This document shows, one piece after another, positions 34,126 through 42,375 of a DNA stretch of 64,000 nucleotides (its first letter is position 1; each line of letters opens with the position of its first letter). The stretch covers positions 682,001-746,000 of the forward strand of contig NZ_JAQQFV010000001.1 of NCBI RefSeq assembly GCF_029675105.1. Direction: 5' to 3'. The translations under genes and the position numbers were made by a program. Under the pieces are notes generated by a model that was not told where the DNA came from, did not search any database, and worked only from the letters and a program-made list of their open reading frames with translations. Source of the DNA: Nocardia anocheti (GTDB taxonomy: Bacteria > Actinomycetota > Actinomycetes > Mycobacteriales > Mycobacteriaceae).

Positions 34126-34929
34126 ATGAAATCCAAGATCCGTGCGGCCGCGGTCGCGTTCGGGGTACTCGCCGTCGGCTACTACCTCTACTACGGCCTC
34201 ACCTACACCCCCGACGAGTTCACCGGCGCCATGCTCGGCTGGGTGGGCCCGCAGATGGCGCTGCCGATCATGGCCGCGACCATCGTCCCGATCGCCTTCG
34301 CCTTCACCGGTGACGGCATCCTCGAGGCGTTCACCGGCCGCAACAGCTCGGAGTTCCGCGACGGCGCGGTCGGCATCGGCACCATCGTCTCCTACCGGCA
34401 GACGGGGGTTTCGGTGAACGATCAACCGCAGGTCAGGATCGAATTCCGGGTCGAGGGTGCCGACGGCAAGGTCTTCGACTCGCACACCAAGATGATCGTG
34501 CCGCTCACCGAACTGGCGCTGTTGCAGCCGGGGGTGGTGCTGCCGGTGCGCTACCTGCCCGGCCGCACCGACAAGGTCGAGGTGGACCGCTCCGGTGACA
34601 GCGGCGCCGCCCAGCGGGCCATGAACGAGTCGCTGATCCGCAAGGGCATCACCACCCGCGCCAAGCTCGACATCGCCGAGCGTGGACTCGCCGCGCAGGC
34701 CGTGGTGCGGCGCCTCGACGTGCCCGGCCGTATCCGCGGCGGCTACACCGAGGTGGTGCTCGGGCTGGTGGTGACCAGGCCCGACGGCAGTACCTTCGAG
34801 ACCAGCGCCGAGAAGTTCCTGCCGCCGACCGCGGTCGGATCGGTGCAGGTCGGGCGGATCGTGCGGGTCCACTACCTGCCCGGCAACGAACAGGAGGTGG
34901 TGATCGCCCTGCCGGTCAACGCGGGATGA
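34126..34929 (+). CDS. Membrane protein with two repeated beta-rich domains
   Basis: A 267-residue protein with two N-terminal helices (AAAVAFGVLAVGYYLYYGL and MALPIMAATIVPIAFAF), then two similar cytoplasmic or periplasmic units: one ending LPVRYLPGRTDKVEVD (about residue 150) and one ending VRVHYLPGNEQEVVIAL (near the C-terminus). The shared V(R/H)YLPG ending suggests internal duplication of a DUF3592-like fold, but no family is certain. AAGGAGGA five bases before the ATG is an ideal ribosome site. It is probably co-transcribed with the LpqH-like gene. Confidence 0.75.
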   Translation: MKSKIRAAAVAFGVLAVGYYLYYGLTYTPDEFTGAMLGWVGPQMALPIMAATIVPIAFAFTGDGILEAFTGRNSSEFRDGAVGIGTIVSYRQTGVSVNDQPQVRIEFRVEGADGKVFDSHTKMIVPLTELALLQPGVVLPVRYLPGRTDKVEVDRSGDSGAAQRAMNESLIRKGITTRAKLDIAERGLAAQAVVRRLDVPGRIRGGYTEVVLGLVVTRPDGSTFETSAEKFLPPTAVGSVQVGRIVRVHYLPGNEQEVVIALPVNAG

Positions 34930-35019
34930 CCCAGTTTTGGTCGGGCGTTCATCTTCGCGTTCCCGGCGGCTCGCCTGGGCTGCTTACCGTGCCGGAGTCC
35001 GTACTACCCGGGAGTCACC

Positions 35020-37077
35020 GTGAGTCCGAAACCGCTCGCCCTGTTCGTCACACACGACGGCCAGTCGGCACGCGCCGCCCTGACCTGTGAATACAAGTGT
35101 GGCAACGCCTGTTTCCACGAGCCGCCGAACACCTCCGACGGCGCCTACTTCGGTGACATCGTCAGCGGTCTCAACCGCCGCGGCCTGATCAAGGGCGGCG
35201 CGGCCGCGGTGCTGGCGATCGGCGCGGCGAGCGCGCTGGCCGCCTGCGGGGACGACACCTCCGGCACGGGCGACGCCCCCAGCGGCAGCGGCACCCCCGC
35301 CACCGGCACCGACTTCACCGCCGTCACCCCCAACAAGGACGACGCGCTGGTGATCCCCGAGGGCTACGAGCAGCAGGTGGTGCTGCGCTGGGGCGACCCG
35401 CTCTTCGCCGACGCCCCCGCCTTCGACTTCGACAACCAGAGCGCCGCCGCCCAGCTGAAGCAGTTCGGCTACAACAACGACTTCGCGGCCCTGCTGCCCG
35501 TCGAGGGCCAGCCCAACAGCTTCCTGCTGGTGGTCAACCACGAGTACACCACCGGCCCGATGATGTTCCGCGGTTACGACAAGGACAAGCCCACCGACGA
35601 GCAGATCGCCATCACCAAGGCCGCGCACGGCCTGACCGTGGTGGAGGTCAAGGGCGAGGCGGGCAGCGGCAGGCTCACCCCTGTTTTCGGCAAGTACAAC
35701 CGCCGCATCACCGCCGACACCGAGTTCGTCCTCACCGGTCCCGCCGCGGGCAGCGAGTTCACCCGCACCGGCGCCGACGCCGCGGGCACCAAGGTGCTCG
35801 GCACCTTCGCCAACTGCGCCGGTGGTGTAACCCCCTGGGGCACCATCCTTTCCGGTGAGGAGAACTTCAACGGCTACTTCGCCAACGGCGACAAGGCCGA
35901 CGATCCGAAGGGTCGCCTGAAGCGCTACGGCCTCACCGAGGGCACCACCGCCAATCGCTGGGAGCGCGTCGACAAGCGGTTCGATCTGGCGCAGGAAGCC
36001 AACGAGCCCAACCGGTTCGGCTATGTCGTCGAGGTGAATCCATGGGATGCGACCTCCACGCCGATCAAGCACTCGGCCATGGGCAGGCTCAAGCACGAGG
36101 GCGCCTCGATCTATGTCACCGCCGCCGGTGACGTCGTCTCCTACACCGGTGACGACGAGAAGTTCGACTACATGTACAAATTCGTGTCCAAGCGCAAGGT
36201 CCAGTCGGGCACCGGTGCCGCCGCCATGCGGCACAACCTGACCATTCTCGACGCGGGCACCCTCTACGTCGCCAAGCTCACCGGCGACCACGCCGATCAG
36301 ATCGACGGCAGCGGCAAGGTCCCCTCCGGTCAGGGCTTCACCGGCAAGGGCCAGTGGATTCCGCTGCTCGAGACCGGCGAGGACGGCCAGGCCAAGTCCC
36401 TGGTGGAGGGCTTCAGCGCCGCCGAGGTCGCGGTGTTCACCCGCCAGGCCGCCGACAAGGTGGGCGCCACCAAGATGGACCGCCCCGAGGACTTCGAGGC
36501 CAACCCGTTCACCGGCAAGGTCTATGTGGCGCTGACCAACAACGACAACCGGGCCAAGGAGGGCAAGCCGGGCGTCGACGAGGCCAACCCGCGCAAGCTC
36601 AACAAGAACGGCCAGGTCCTGGAGCTCACCGACAACCACACCGGCACCGATTTCACCTGGTCGCTGCTGCTGGTCTGCGGTGACCCCGCCGCCGCCGACA
36701 CCTACTTCGCCGGTTTCGACAAGACCAAGGTCAGCCCGATCTCCTGCCCGGACAACCTGGCTTTCGACCCGCACGGCAACCTGTGGATCTCCACCGACGG
36801 CAACGCCCTCAAGACCAACGACGGCCTGTTCGCGGTGACCCTCGACGGCCCCAACCGTGGTGAGACCAAGCAGTTCCTCACCGTGCCCAAGGGCGCGGAG
36901 ACCTGCGGTCCGATCGTCACCGAGCAGCGTGTCATCGTCTCGGTGCAGCATCCCGGCGAGGGCGACGACGCCACCCCCGACAACCCGCAGTCGCACTGGC
37001 CCGACGGCGGCAGCTCCCAGCCGCGCCCGGCCGTGGCGGTGGTGTGGAAGAAGAACGGCGGCCGTATCGGCGTCTAG
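35020..37077 (+). CDS. PhoX family alkaline phosphatase
   Basis: A 685-residue secreted phosphatase of the PhoX/DUF839 type. The N-terminus has the actinobacterial CEYKCGNACFH block, then NRRGLIKGGAAAVLAIGAAS, a Tat-like signal with twin arginines followed by ALAACG. PhoX enzymes carry an Fe/Ca cofactor and release phosphate from organic esters. Conserved beta-propeller segments include LLVVNHEYTTGPMM, GVTPWGTILSGEENFNGYF, EVNPWDATSTPIKHSAMG and PEDFEANPFTGKVYVALTN. The GTG start has GGGAG five bases upstream. The gene ends at a strong hairpin shared with the lysozyme gene. Confidence 0.92.
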   Translation: MSPKPLALFVTHDGQSARAALTCEYKCGNACFHEPPNTSDGAYFGDIVSGLNRRGLIKGGAAAVLAIGAASALAACGDDTSGTGDAPSGSGTPATGTDFTAVTPNKDDALVIPEGYEQQVVLRWGDPLFADAPAFDFDNQSAAAQLKQFGYNNDFAALLPVEGQPNSFLLVVNHEYTTGPMMFRGYDKDKPTDEQIAITKAAHGLTVVEVKGEAGSGRLTPVFGKYNRRITADTEFVLTGPAAGSEFTRTGADAAGTKVLGTFANCAGGVTPWGTILSGEENFNGYFANGDKADDPKGRLKRYGLTEGTTANRWERVDKRFDLAQEANEPNRFGYVVEVNPWDATSTPIKHSAMGRLKHEGASIYVTAAGDVVSYTGDDEKFDYMYKFVSKRKVQSGTGAAAMRHNLTILDAGTLYVAKLTGDHADQIDGSGKVPSGQGFTGKGQWIPLLETGEDGQAKSLVEGFSAAEVAVFTRQAADKVGATKMDRPEDFEANPFTGKVYVALTNNDNRAKEGKPGVDEANPRKLNKNGQVLELTDNHTGTDFTWSLLLVCGDPAAADTYFAGFDKTKVSPISCPDNLAFDPHGNLWISTDGNALKTNDGLFAVTLDGPNRGETKQFLTVPKGAETCGPIVTEQRVIVSVQHPGEGDDATPDNPQSHWPDGGSSQPRPAVAVVWKKNGGRIGV

Positions 37078-37094
37078 CCGACACCTGACCCGCT

Positions 37095-37134
37095 GACGAC
37101 GCCGTCACTCGACTGGGCGAGTGGCGGCGTCGTC
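37095..37134. terminator. Bidirectional hairpin between phoX-like and lysozyme genes
   Basis: Seventeen-base arms 37095-37111 and 37118-37134 pair with one mismatch (a G-U in one RNA), with a six-base loop. It lies between convergent stops. Only short T-runs flank it. Confidence 0.75.
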
Positions 37135-37142
37135 GTTCCCGG

Positions 37143-37883
37143 CTAACTGCTGCCGAACAGGCCGGACATATTGGCGAAGCGGGCGAAGTCGCCTTGGGCG
37201 CCGCTGTAGACGTTGACGTCGGTGGCGCCGCCGATCCCCGGCACGCTGCCCCGATCGGTGGTCTGCCAGAAGGTCCAGGTGGGCCAGCCGCCCGGGACCT
37301 CGGGGTGTTCGTCGCCGCTGTAGTCGGCGATCCAGAGGGGGTAGCGGGTGAAGGCGTTGGAGTCGGCCATCGCCGTCTTCCAGAAGTTCGGGTAGGTGTA
37401 GATGATCGGCGTGCGGCCGGTCAGGGCCTGCAAGGCGTTGAGGTAGCGGTGGGTCCACTCGACCAGCGCGGCGGGGCTCAGGCCGCCGGAGGCTTCCAGA
37501 TCCAGCACCGGCGGCAGATCCAGCGGGCCGTTCTGGCCGAGCACGGTCGCGGCGTACAGCGCGGCCTGCGGCTCGGGCGGCAGCTCCGGGCGCGCGTAGT
37601 GGTAGGTCCCGCGCGCCACACCGGCGGTCCGCATGAGAATGCTGTCCGGCACGAAGTACGGGTTCACATAGTGCAGCCCCTCGGTGGCCTTCACCATCGC
37701 GAACTGATGCCCGGCCGCCCGCACCGCGTGCCAGTCGATCAACCGCCCGTCCACGTGCTGCCACGACGACACATCCGGCCCGCTCGGCGCCGCCTGCGCC
37801 GCCACCGGCCCCACCACCCCCGCGGCGACGACCGCCACCGCACAACCCCGCCGAACCGCCGAACTCCACCGCTTGGTGTCCAT
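37143..37883 (-). CDS. Secreted GH25 lysozyme (muramidase)
   Basis: A 246-residue secreted glycoside hydrolase family 25 enzyme cutting the glycan backbone of peptidoglycan. A signal peptide (GCAVAVVAAGVVGPVAAQA, cleavage near residue 32) precedes the domain start PDVSSWQH. The catalytic DxE is in PPVLDLEASGG; TYHYARPELPPEPQA, IIYTYPNFWKTAM and WTFWQTTDRGSVPGI complete the fold. The ATG at 37883 is followed by a basic MDTKRWSSAVRR n-region, which supports this start; no strong ribosome site is seen. It could act in growth or division with the two PonA1-type synthases. Confidence 0.92.
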   Translation of the reverse strand: MDTKRWSSAVRRGCAVAVVAAGVVGPVAAQAAPSGPDVSSWQHVDGRLIDWHAVRAAGHQFAMVKATEGLHYVNPYFVPDSILMRTAGVARGTYHYARPELPPEPQAALYAATVLGQNGPLDLPPVLDLEASGGLSPAALVEWTHRYLNALQALTGRTPIIYTYPNFWKTAMADSNAFTRYPLWIADYSGDEHPEVPGGWPTWTFWQTTDRGSVPGIGGATDVNVYSGAQGDFARFANMSGLFGSS

Positions 37884-38000
37884 GGAGCACGACCGTAGGT
37901 GACCACCGCGCCGATGACCAGCGTCTCCCCGGGGTGTCCGCGAATCCCTGGCGTCGGTGGGTGGTCGTATCTTGGTGCCGACGGCGGCGATGGGAGCGGG

Positions 38001-38687
38001 ATGGCGAACAAGCGGGTGGTGCGGGTCGAGCCTGCGGTCGGGGTGCCACGGGGGACGCGGGAGGCGGTGGCACCGGCGGACGATCCGGGCGATGACGCGA
38101 CGGTGGTGGGAGTCGAGTATCGCGGGGCCGACTTCGCCGAGCTGAAGGTGTACGGGTTCGGGGTCGAGCAGTGTGTGTTCGACAGCGTGCGGTTTCCGAG
38201 CACCTTGCGGCAGGCCACCATCACCGAGTCGGTGTTGCGGGTGTGCGATCTGGCCAATGTGCAGGCCGACGATTCCTCGATGTTCGAGACCGCGATCGAG
38301 CACGGCAGGCTCACCGGGTTGTCGTGGACGGCGGGGGTGTTGCGTGATGTGCTGATCGAGTCGTCGCGGGCGGATCTGTCCTCGTTCGCCGAATCCCGTT
38401 TGCGCACCGTCGTTTTCCGCGACTGCGACCTGCGTCAAGCCGACTTCCAGCGCACCGAGTTCCGCAATGTCCGCTTCGAGCGCTGCAATCTCACCGGCGC
38501 CCGCTTCGCTGACGCGCGTCCTCAGCAGAACCTGCGCTTCGAGGACTGCGACCTCACCGGCATCACCGGCGTCACCGCCCTGCGCGGCGCCACCATCCAG
38601 GGCGGCGACCTGGAATCACTGGCCGCGACCCTCGCGCGCGAACTGGGCATCACCGTCGAATGGCAGGTCTACGCGGGCGAGCACTGA
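38001..38687 (+). CDS. Pentapeptide-repeat protein
   Basis: A 228-residue protein with A(D/N)LxX-type repeats forming a right-handed quadrilateral beta-helix: VEYRGADFAELKV, SRADLSSFAESRL, VFRDCDLRQADFQRTEF, VRFERCNLTGARFADA, LRFEDCDLTGITGV. The first 35 residues are charged and non-repetitive. Some relatives mimic DNA and protect gyrase from quinolones (MfpA/Qnr), but the repeats here are irregular and no such role can be claimed. GGGAG lies close before the ATG. Confidence 0.85.
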   Translation: MANKRVVRVEPAVGVPRGTREAVAPADDPGDDATVVGVEYRGADFAELKVYGFGVEQCVFDSVRFPSTLRQATITESVLRVCDLANVQADDSSMFETAIEHGRLTGLSWTAGVLRDVLIESSRADLSSFAESRLRTVVFRDCDLRQADFQRTEFRNVRFERCNLTGARFADARPQQNLRFEDCDLTGITGVTALRGATIQGGDLESLAATLARELGITVEWQVYAGEH

Positions 38688-38694
38688 GCGGCGG

Positions 38695-40035
38695 TCAGCC
38701 TAGCCAGTCGAGAACCGAAGCGGCCGTCCAGGATTGCTGCATGCTGCCCAGCGGGGCGCCGGTGAAGGGCTCGTAGTATTCGGCGAAGCTGCCGTCGGAA
38801 GCCTGGCGCAGCCCCTCGGCGCGCAGCATGTAGGAGCGTTCGGCCCAGCCGCGGCGGGCGAAGGCCCAGGAGAACAGCCAGCTCATCACCGGCCAGACCG
38901 GGCCGCGCCAGTATTCGCGGGGGCGGAAGTCCTTGGAGACGGGGGAGGTCGAGGGCGGCAGGGCGTAGCGCAGGTCGGGGTGGCCGCAGAAGCGCGGGCC
39001 CTCGAAGGTGGTGAGCAGGGCGCGTTCGGCGGCGCGGGGCAGGCCGCCGGAGAGCAGTGGGGCGAACATGGCCAGGGTCTCGGTGCCGATCCACCGGCGC
39101 AGCCGGACGTCGTAATCGCGGGCGGCGCCGGTGCGTTCATCGGTGGTCGCCACTACACCGGTGCGGAAACGTTGCGCCCACTGGTGCAGTTCGCGCACGT
39201 CGGCGTGGGGCTGCTTGTACTCCTCGCCGATATCGGCGAGCACCTCGCAGGCCAGGGCGAAGATGGCCGAGACGAACACGTCCTCCACCGCGAAGCTCAT
39301 CACCGAGGTGAGCTGGAAGTCGTCGTAGTTGGCCCGGCGCATCTGCTCGACCAGCCACAGATAGCGGTCGTATTCGCGATCGCTGGGGCGCTGGGTGGGA
39401 TCGGAGATGATCGCGGTGTCGGCGCGCCGATACGGTGGCAGGTCGGCGCCGGGCACCACGTGCGCGTAGGCGCGGTCCCAGCGCGGTGAGTTGTCCATTC
39501 CGGATTCCCAGCCGTGGTACAGCGTGATCCGGCCGTTCTCCTTGGGGTCGCGCGCGTGCGCGAGCCAGCGGTGCCAGCGCACCAGATCCGGCCAGCGGCG
39601 GTTGAGGAACTCCTCGGCGACAGCCCGCGTGGAACGTCCGTGCCTGCGGGAATGGTCGAGAATGCGTTGCACGGCGATGGCGTGTACGGGCGGCTGGGTG
39701 ATGCCCGAGGTGTCGGGTCCGTCGGGGGCGTTGGCGGCCAACTTGCGACACTCCCAGCGCGCGGGCCCGGGGAAGTAGCCGTCGACGCCGTTGGCGAAGA
39801 CGATGTGCGGGATCATCCCGTTCTTCCACTGTGCCGAGAGCAGCGTGTCGAGTTCGACCACCGCGCGCTCCACACTCAGCGGCGCCAGCCCGACCGCGAC
39901 GAACGCCGCGTCCCAGCTCCACATGTGCGGGTAGAGGCGGGGCGCGGCGCTGGTCATGGTGCCCAGGTCGTTGCCGCGCAGGAGGTAGGCGGCGCGGGCC
40001 GCGAGCTGCGTGGGGGTGAACCCGGGGTCGGTCAT
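38695..40035 (-). CDS. ggh: Glucosylglycerate hydrolase (GH63-like)
   Basis: A 446-residue cytosolic (alpha/alpha)6 hydrolase closely resembling the mycobacterial glucosylglycerate hydrolase as I remember it: FTPTQLAARAAYLLRGNDLG, YPHMWSWDAAFVAVGLAPLS, NGMIPHIVFANGVDGYFPGP, YHGWESGMDNSPRWD, EYWRGPVWPVMSWLFSW and a final GSMQQSWTAASVLDWLG. The enzyme splits glucosylglycerate, a solute made under nitrogen limitation, to glucose and glycerate. The ATG at 40035 has AGAGAA upstream. It converges with the pentapeptide gene seven bases away. A glycerate kinase lies 17 kb further on. Confidence 0.9.
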   Translation of the reverse strand: MTDPGFTPTQLAARAAYLLRGNDLGTMTSAAPRLYPHMWSWDAAFVAVGLAPLSVERAVVELDTLLSAQWKNGMIPHIVFANGVDGYFPGPARWECRKLAANAPDGPDTSGITQPPVHAIAVQRILDHSRRHGRSTRAVAEEFLNRRWPDLVRWHRWLAHARDPKENGRITLYHGWESGMDNSPRWDRAYAHVVPGADLPPYRRADTAIISDPTQRPSDREYDRYLWLVEQMRRANYDDFQLTSVMSFAVEDVFVSAIFALACEVLADIGEEYKQPHADVRELHQWAQRFRTGVVATTDERTGAARDYDVRLRRWIGTETLAMFAPLLSGGLPRAAERALLTTFEGPRFCGHPDLRYALPPSTSPVSKDFRPREYWRGPVWPVMSWLFSWAFARRGWAERSYMLRAEGLRQASDGSFAEYYEPFTGAPLGSMQQSWTAASVLDWLG

Positions 40036-40089
40036 TTCTCTATTCTGCGGTCGGCCAGGCGACACGGCATCCCGGCGCGGCTGTGACGG

Positions 40090-40596
40090 TCAGTACCCCG
40101 TCGGCCGGTTGTCGTTCTGCGCGGCCGCGCCGACGGAACTGAGCATGGTGGTGATGCACAGGCCGACGAGCAGGTTGATCACCGCGGTCGCGATCTTGGC
40201 GTCCAGGTCGGCGACCAGCGTGAACGGCAGGATCACCGCGACGGCCGTCACCAGCAGGCAGATCCAGGTGAAGAACGTCAGCGGGCTGGGCATGGCCAGC
40301 AGCAGCACCATGAGCAGCGCCGTCGCCAGCAGCGCGGCACCCGCGGCGGCCATGGCGTAGGAGGTGGTGGACACCGTGCCGTACGCGCCAGCTCCCTCGG
40401 GCGACAGGATCGCGATGCCGAGCACCCCGCGCACCAGCATGATCGCCACGACGACGAGGAGCGCGGCCACCACGGCGGTTCCGATCCCACCCGCCCAGAG
40501 CTTGCCGATGTTCACCGCCGGTTTGGGCGGCTGCTGCCCCTGATTCCGCGGATACTGGGGATTCGCTGGATCGTAGTCATACCGAGGATCGGTCAT
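40090..40596 (-). CDS. DUF6069-like four-helix membrane protein
   Basis: A 168-residue membrane protein: a Pro/Gln/Tyr-rich cytoplasmic N-terminus (DYDPANPQYPRNQGQQPP), then four hydrophobic helices (AGGIGTAVVAALLVVVAIML, MAAAGAALLATALLMVLLLA, FFTWICLLVTAVAVILPFTL, ATAVINLLVGLCITTML). The pattern fits the DUF6069 family of actinobacteria; function unknown. It lies just upstream of the glucosylglycerate hydrolase gene on the same strand with a 54 bp gap. Confidence 0.75.
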   Translation of the reverse strand: MTDPRYDYDPANPQYPRNQGQQPPKPAVNIGKLWAGGIGTAVVAALLVVVAIMLVRGVLGIAILSPEGAGAYGTVSTTSYAMAAAGAALLATALLMVLLLAMPSPLTFFTWICLLVTAVAVILPFTLVADLDAKIATAVINLLVGLCITTMLSSVGAAAQNDNRPTGY

Positions 40597-40788
40597 ACCC
40601 CGACGGTACTAGCGCCCACCCCTGATCAGCGCCGAATCCACCCAGGTGTCTCCGACCGATACCCGGATCGCCGGATTTGCCGGAATCCCCCGCGCCCTCG
40701 GTGCTGGACGGTTGATCACCGCGCACGGGGGTGGGTACCGACCGCCACCAGCGCGTGGTGATCTCGAACGTGCCGTTAGCGTGGGGGT

Positions 40789-41478
40789 ATGACGGTGACC
40801 AATACTCCCGCCGCGACGGCGTTGATCACGGGTGCGAGCCGGGGGCTCGGGGCGGCGATCGCCAGGGAACTCGCGCCGACGCACGATCTGCTGCTCGGTG
40901 CGCGTTCGGACGACGCGCTGAAGCCGATTCTCGCCGAGCTGCCGAACGCGACGGGCTGGCCGGTATCGCTCACCGACTACGCGGCGGTCGCCGAGGCGGC
41001 CGCGCGGGTCGAGCGGCTCGACGTGCTCGTCCACAACGCGGGGATCGCCGATCTGGGGACGGTCGCGGAGTCCTCGGTCGAGCAGTGGCGCAGCACCCTC
41101 GAGGTGAACCTGATCGCGGTGGCCGAGCTGACGCGCGTGCTGCTGCCCGCGCTGCGCCGGGCGAACGGCCATGTGGTGCTGATCAATTCGGGCGCGGGCC
41201 TGCGCGCGCATCCGGGCTGGGGTTCCTACGCGGCGAGCAAATTCGGGCTGCGCGCCTTCGCTGACGCGCTGCGCCAGGAAGAGCCGTCCCTGCGGGTGAC
41301 CTCGATCTTCCCCGGCCGCATCGACACCGATATGCAGCGCGCGATCGTCGCCGACGAGGGCCGCGAGTACCGCCCGGAGGAGTTCCTGCGCGCCGAGACC
41401 GTGGCCGGGGCGGTGCGCACGGCCGTCGATACGCCGAGCGACGGTCATCCGACCGAAGTGGTGCTGCGCCCGGCATAA
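40789..41478 (+). CDS. Short-chain dehydrogenase/reductase
   Basis: Classical SDR of 229 residues: cofactor motif TGASRGLG, NAG in LVHNAGIADLG, catalytic Ser in VVLINSGAG, and YAASK as the Tyr/Lys pair. It ends with a short substrate loop and a C-terminal VDTPSDGHPTEVVLRPA, a pattern of the small mycobacterial SDRs. Substrate unknown. The intergenic 40597-40788 upstream presumably holds promoters for this gene and the divergent DUF6069-like gene; I see no clear motif there. Confidence 0.9.
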   Translation: MTVTNTPAATALITGASRGLGAAIARELAPTHDLLLGARSDDALKPILAELPNATGWPVSLTDYAAVAEAAARVERLDVLVHNAGIADLGTVAESSVEQWRSTLEVNLIAVAELTRVLLPALRRANGHVVLINSGAGLRAHPGWGSYAASKFGLRAFADALRQEEPSLRVTSIFPGRIDTDMQRAIVADEGREYRPEEFLRAETVAGAVRTAVDTPSDGHPTEVVLRPA

Positions 41479-41558
41479 TCGTGCGCACGAGCCCGTCGAC
41501 GTGCGGAAATCGACGGCGCCCGCCCGAGAACGCCGGATGTCCCGGAGGGGGATCGCCC

Positions 41559-42356
41559 GTGGAACGACGTCGAATGCTGGCCCTGCTCGCGGCGGGCACC
41601 GCCGTGGCGCTGACCGGGTGCGCGACCGCCGAGGGCGAGGCGGTCGAATCCGGTTCCGGCGGCGAGATCCCGATCGCGCCACCGGCCCCGGCCCCGGCGG
41701 TGCTGCCGCCACCGCCGGGCGGTCCGCGCTCGATCATTCCGCCGGGCACCATCACCGCGCTGCCGGGCCAGGGCACCAGCATGGCCCTCACCGTCGACGA
41801 CGGCGCCAGCCCCGAGGTGGTCGGCGCCTACACCCAGTGGGCCAGGGACACCGGCGCCCGCTTCACCTTCTTCGTCACCGGCTACTACGAGTCCTGGACC
41901 ATCCACCGCGACGCCCTGCGCCCGCTGGTCGACTCCGGCCAGATCCAGCTCGCCAACCACACCTGGGACCACGCCGCGCTCACCAAGCTGAGCGCGAGCG
42001 GCGTCGCCGACCAGCTCAACCGCACGAAGACCTTCCTGCGCGATACGTTCGGCGTCGACGGCACGCCCTTCTACCGCCCGCCGTTCGGCTACCACAACGC
42101 CACCGTCGACAAGGTCGCCGCCGATCTCGGCTACACCGTCCCGGCCATGTGGTACGGCTCGCTGTCGGACTCCGGCCTGATCACCGAGGAGTACCTGATC
42201 GAGTGCGCGCGAAAGTATTTCGCGGCCCAGGCGATCGTCATCGGGCACGCCAACTTCGCCCCGGTAACCCGCTGCTACGGCCAGCTCGTCGACATCATCC
42301 GCGAGCGCAACCTCTCGCTGGTGACCTTGAACGACGTGCTCGAGGTGCGTGGCTGA
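41559..42356 (+). CDS. Polysaccharide deacetylase (NodB domain) lipoprotein
   Basis: A 265-residue exported deacetylase. The N-terminus starts with a twin-arginine-like VERRRMLALL and a lipobox ALTGC (Cys21), then a Pro-rich linker. The NodB domain shows the metal/catalytic motif ALTVDDGAS (TVDD in place of TFDD), the His pair in NHTWDH, RPPFGYHN, and a final IVIGHANF. It probably deacetylates peptidoglycan or another cell-surface glycan. GGAGGGG eight bases before the GTG decides the start. Confidence 0.9.
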   Translation: MERRRMLALLAAGTAVALTGCATAEGEAVESGSGGEIPIAPPAPAPAVLPPPPGGPRSIIPPGTITALPGQGTSMALTVDDGASPEVVGAYTQWARDTGARFTFFVTGYYESWTIHRDALRPLVDSGQIQLANHTWDHAALTKLSASGVADQLNRTKTFLRDTFGVDGTPFYRPPFGYHNATVDKVAADLGYTVPAMWYGSLSDSGLITEEYLIECARKYFAAQAIVIGHANFAPVTRCYGQLVDIIRERNLSLVTLNDVLEVRG

Positions 42357-42375
42357 GGGAAACGCCCGGAGACGG

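Noticed and set aside
34984..36996. Minus-strand frame opposite the PhoX-like gene
   Set aside because: Antisense shadow; PhoX motifs lie on the plus strand.
40609..41712. Minus-strand frame covering the SDR gene
   Set aside because: The plus strand has TGASRGLG and YAASK in frame; the antisense frame lacks any domain.
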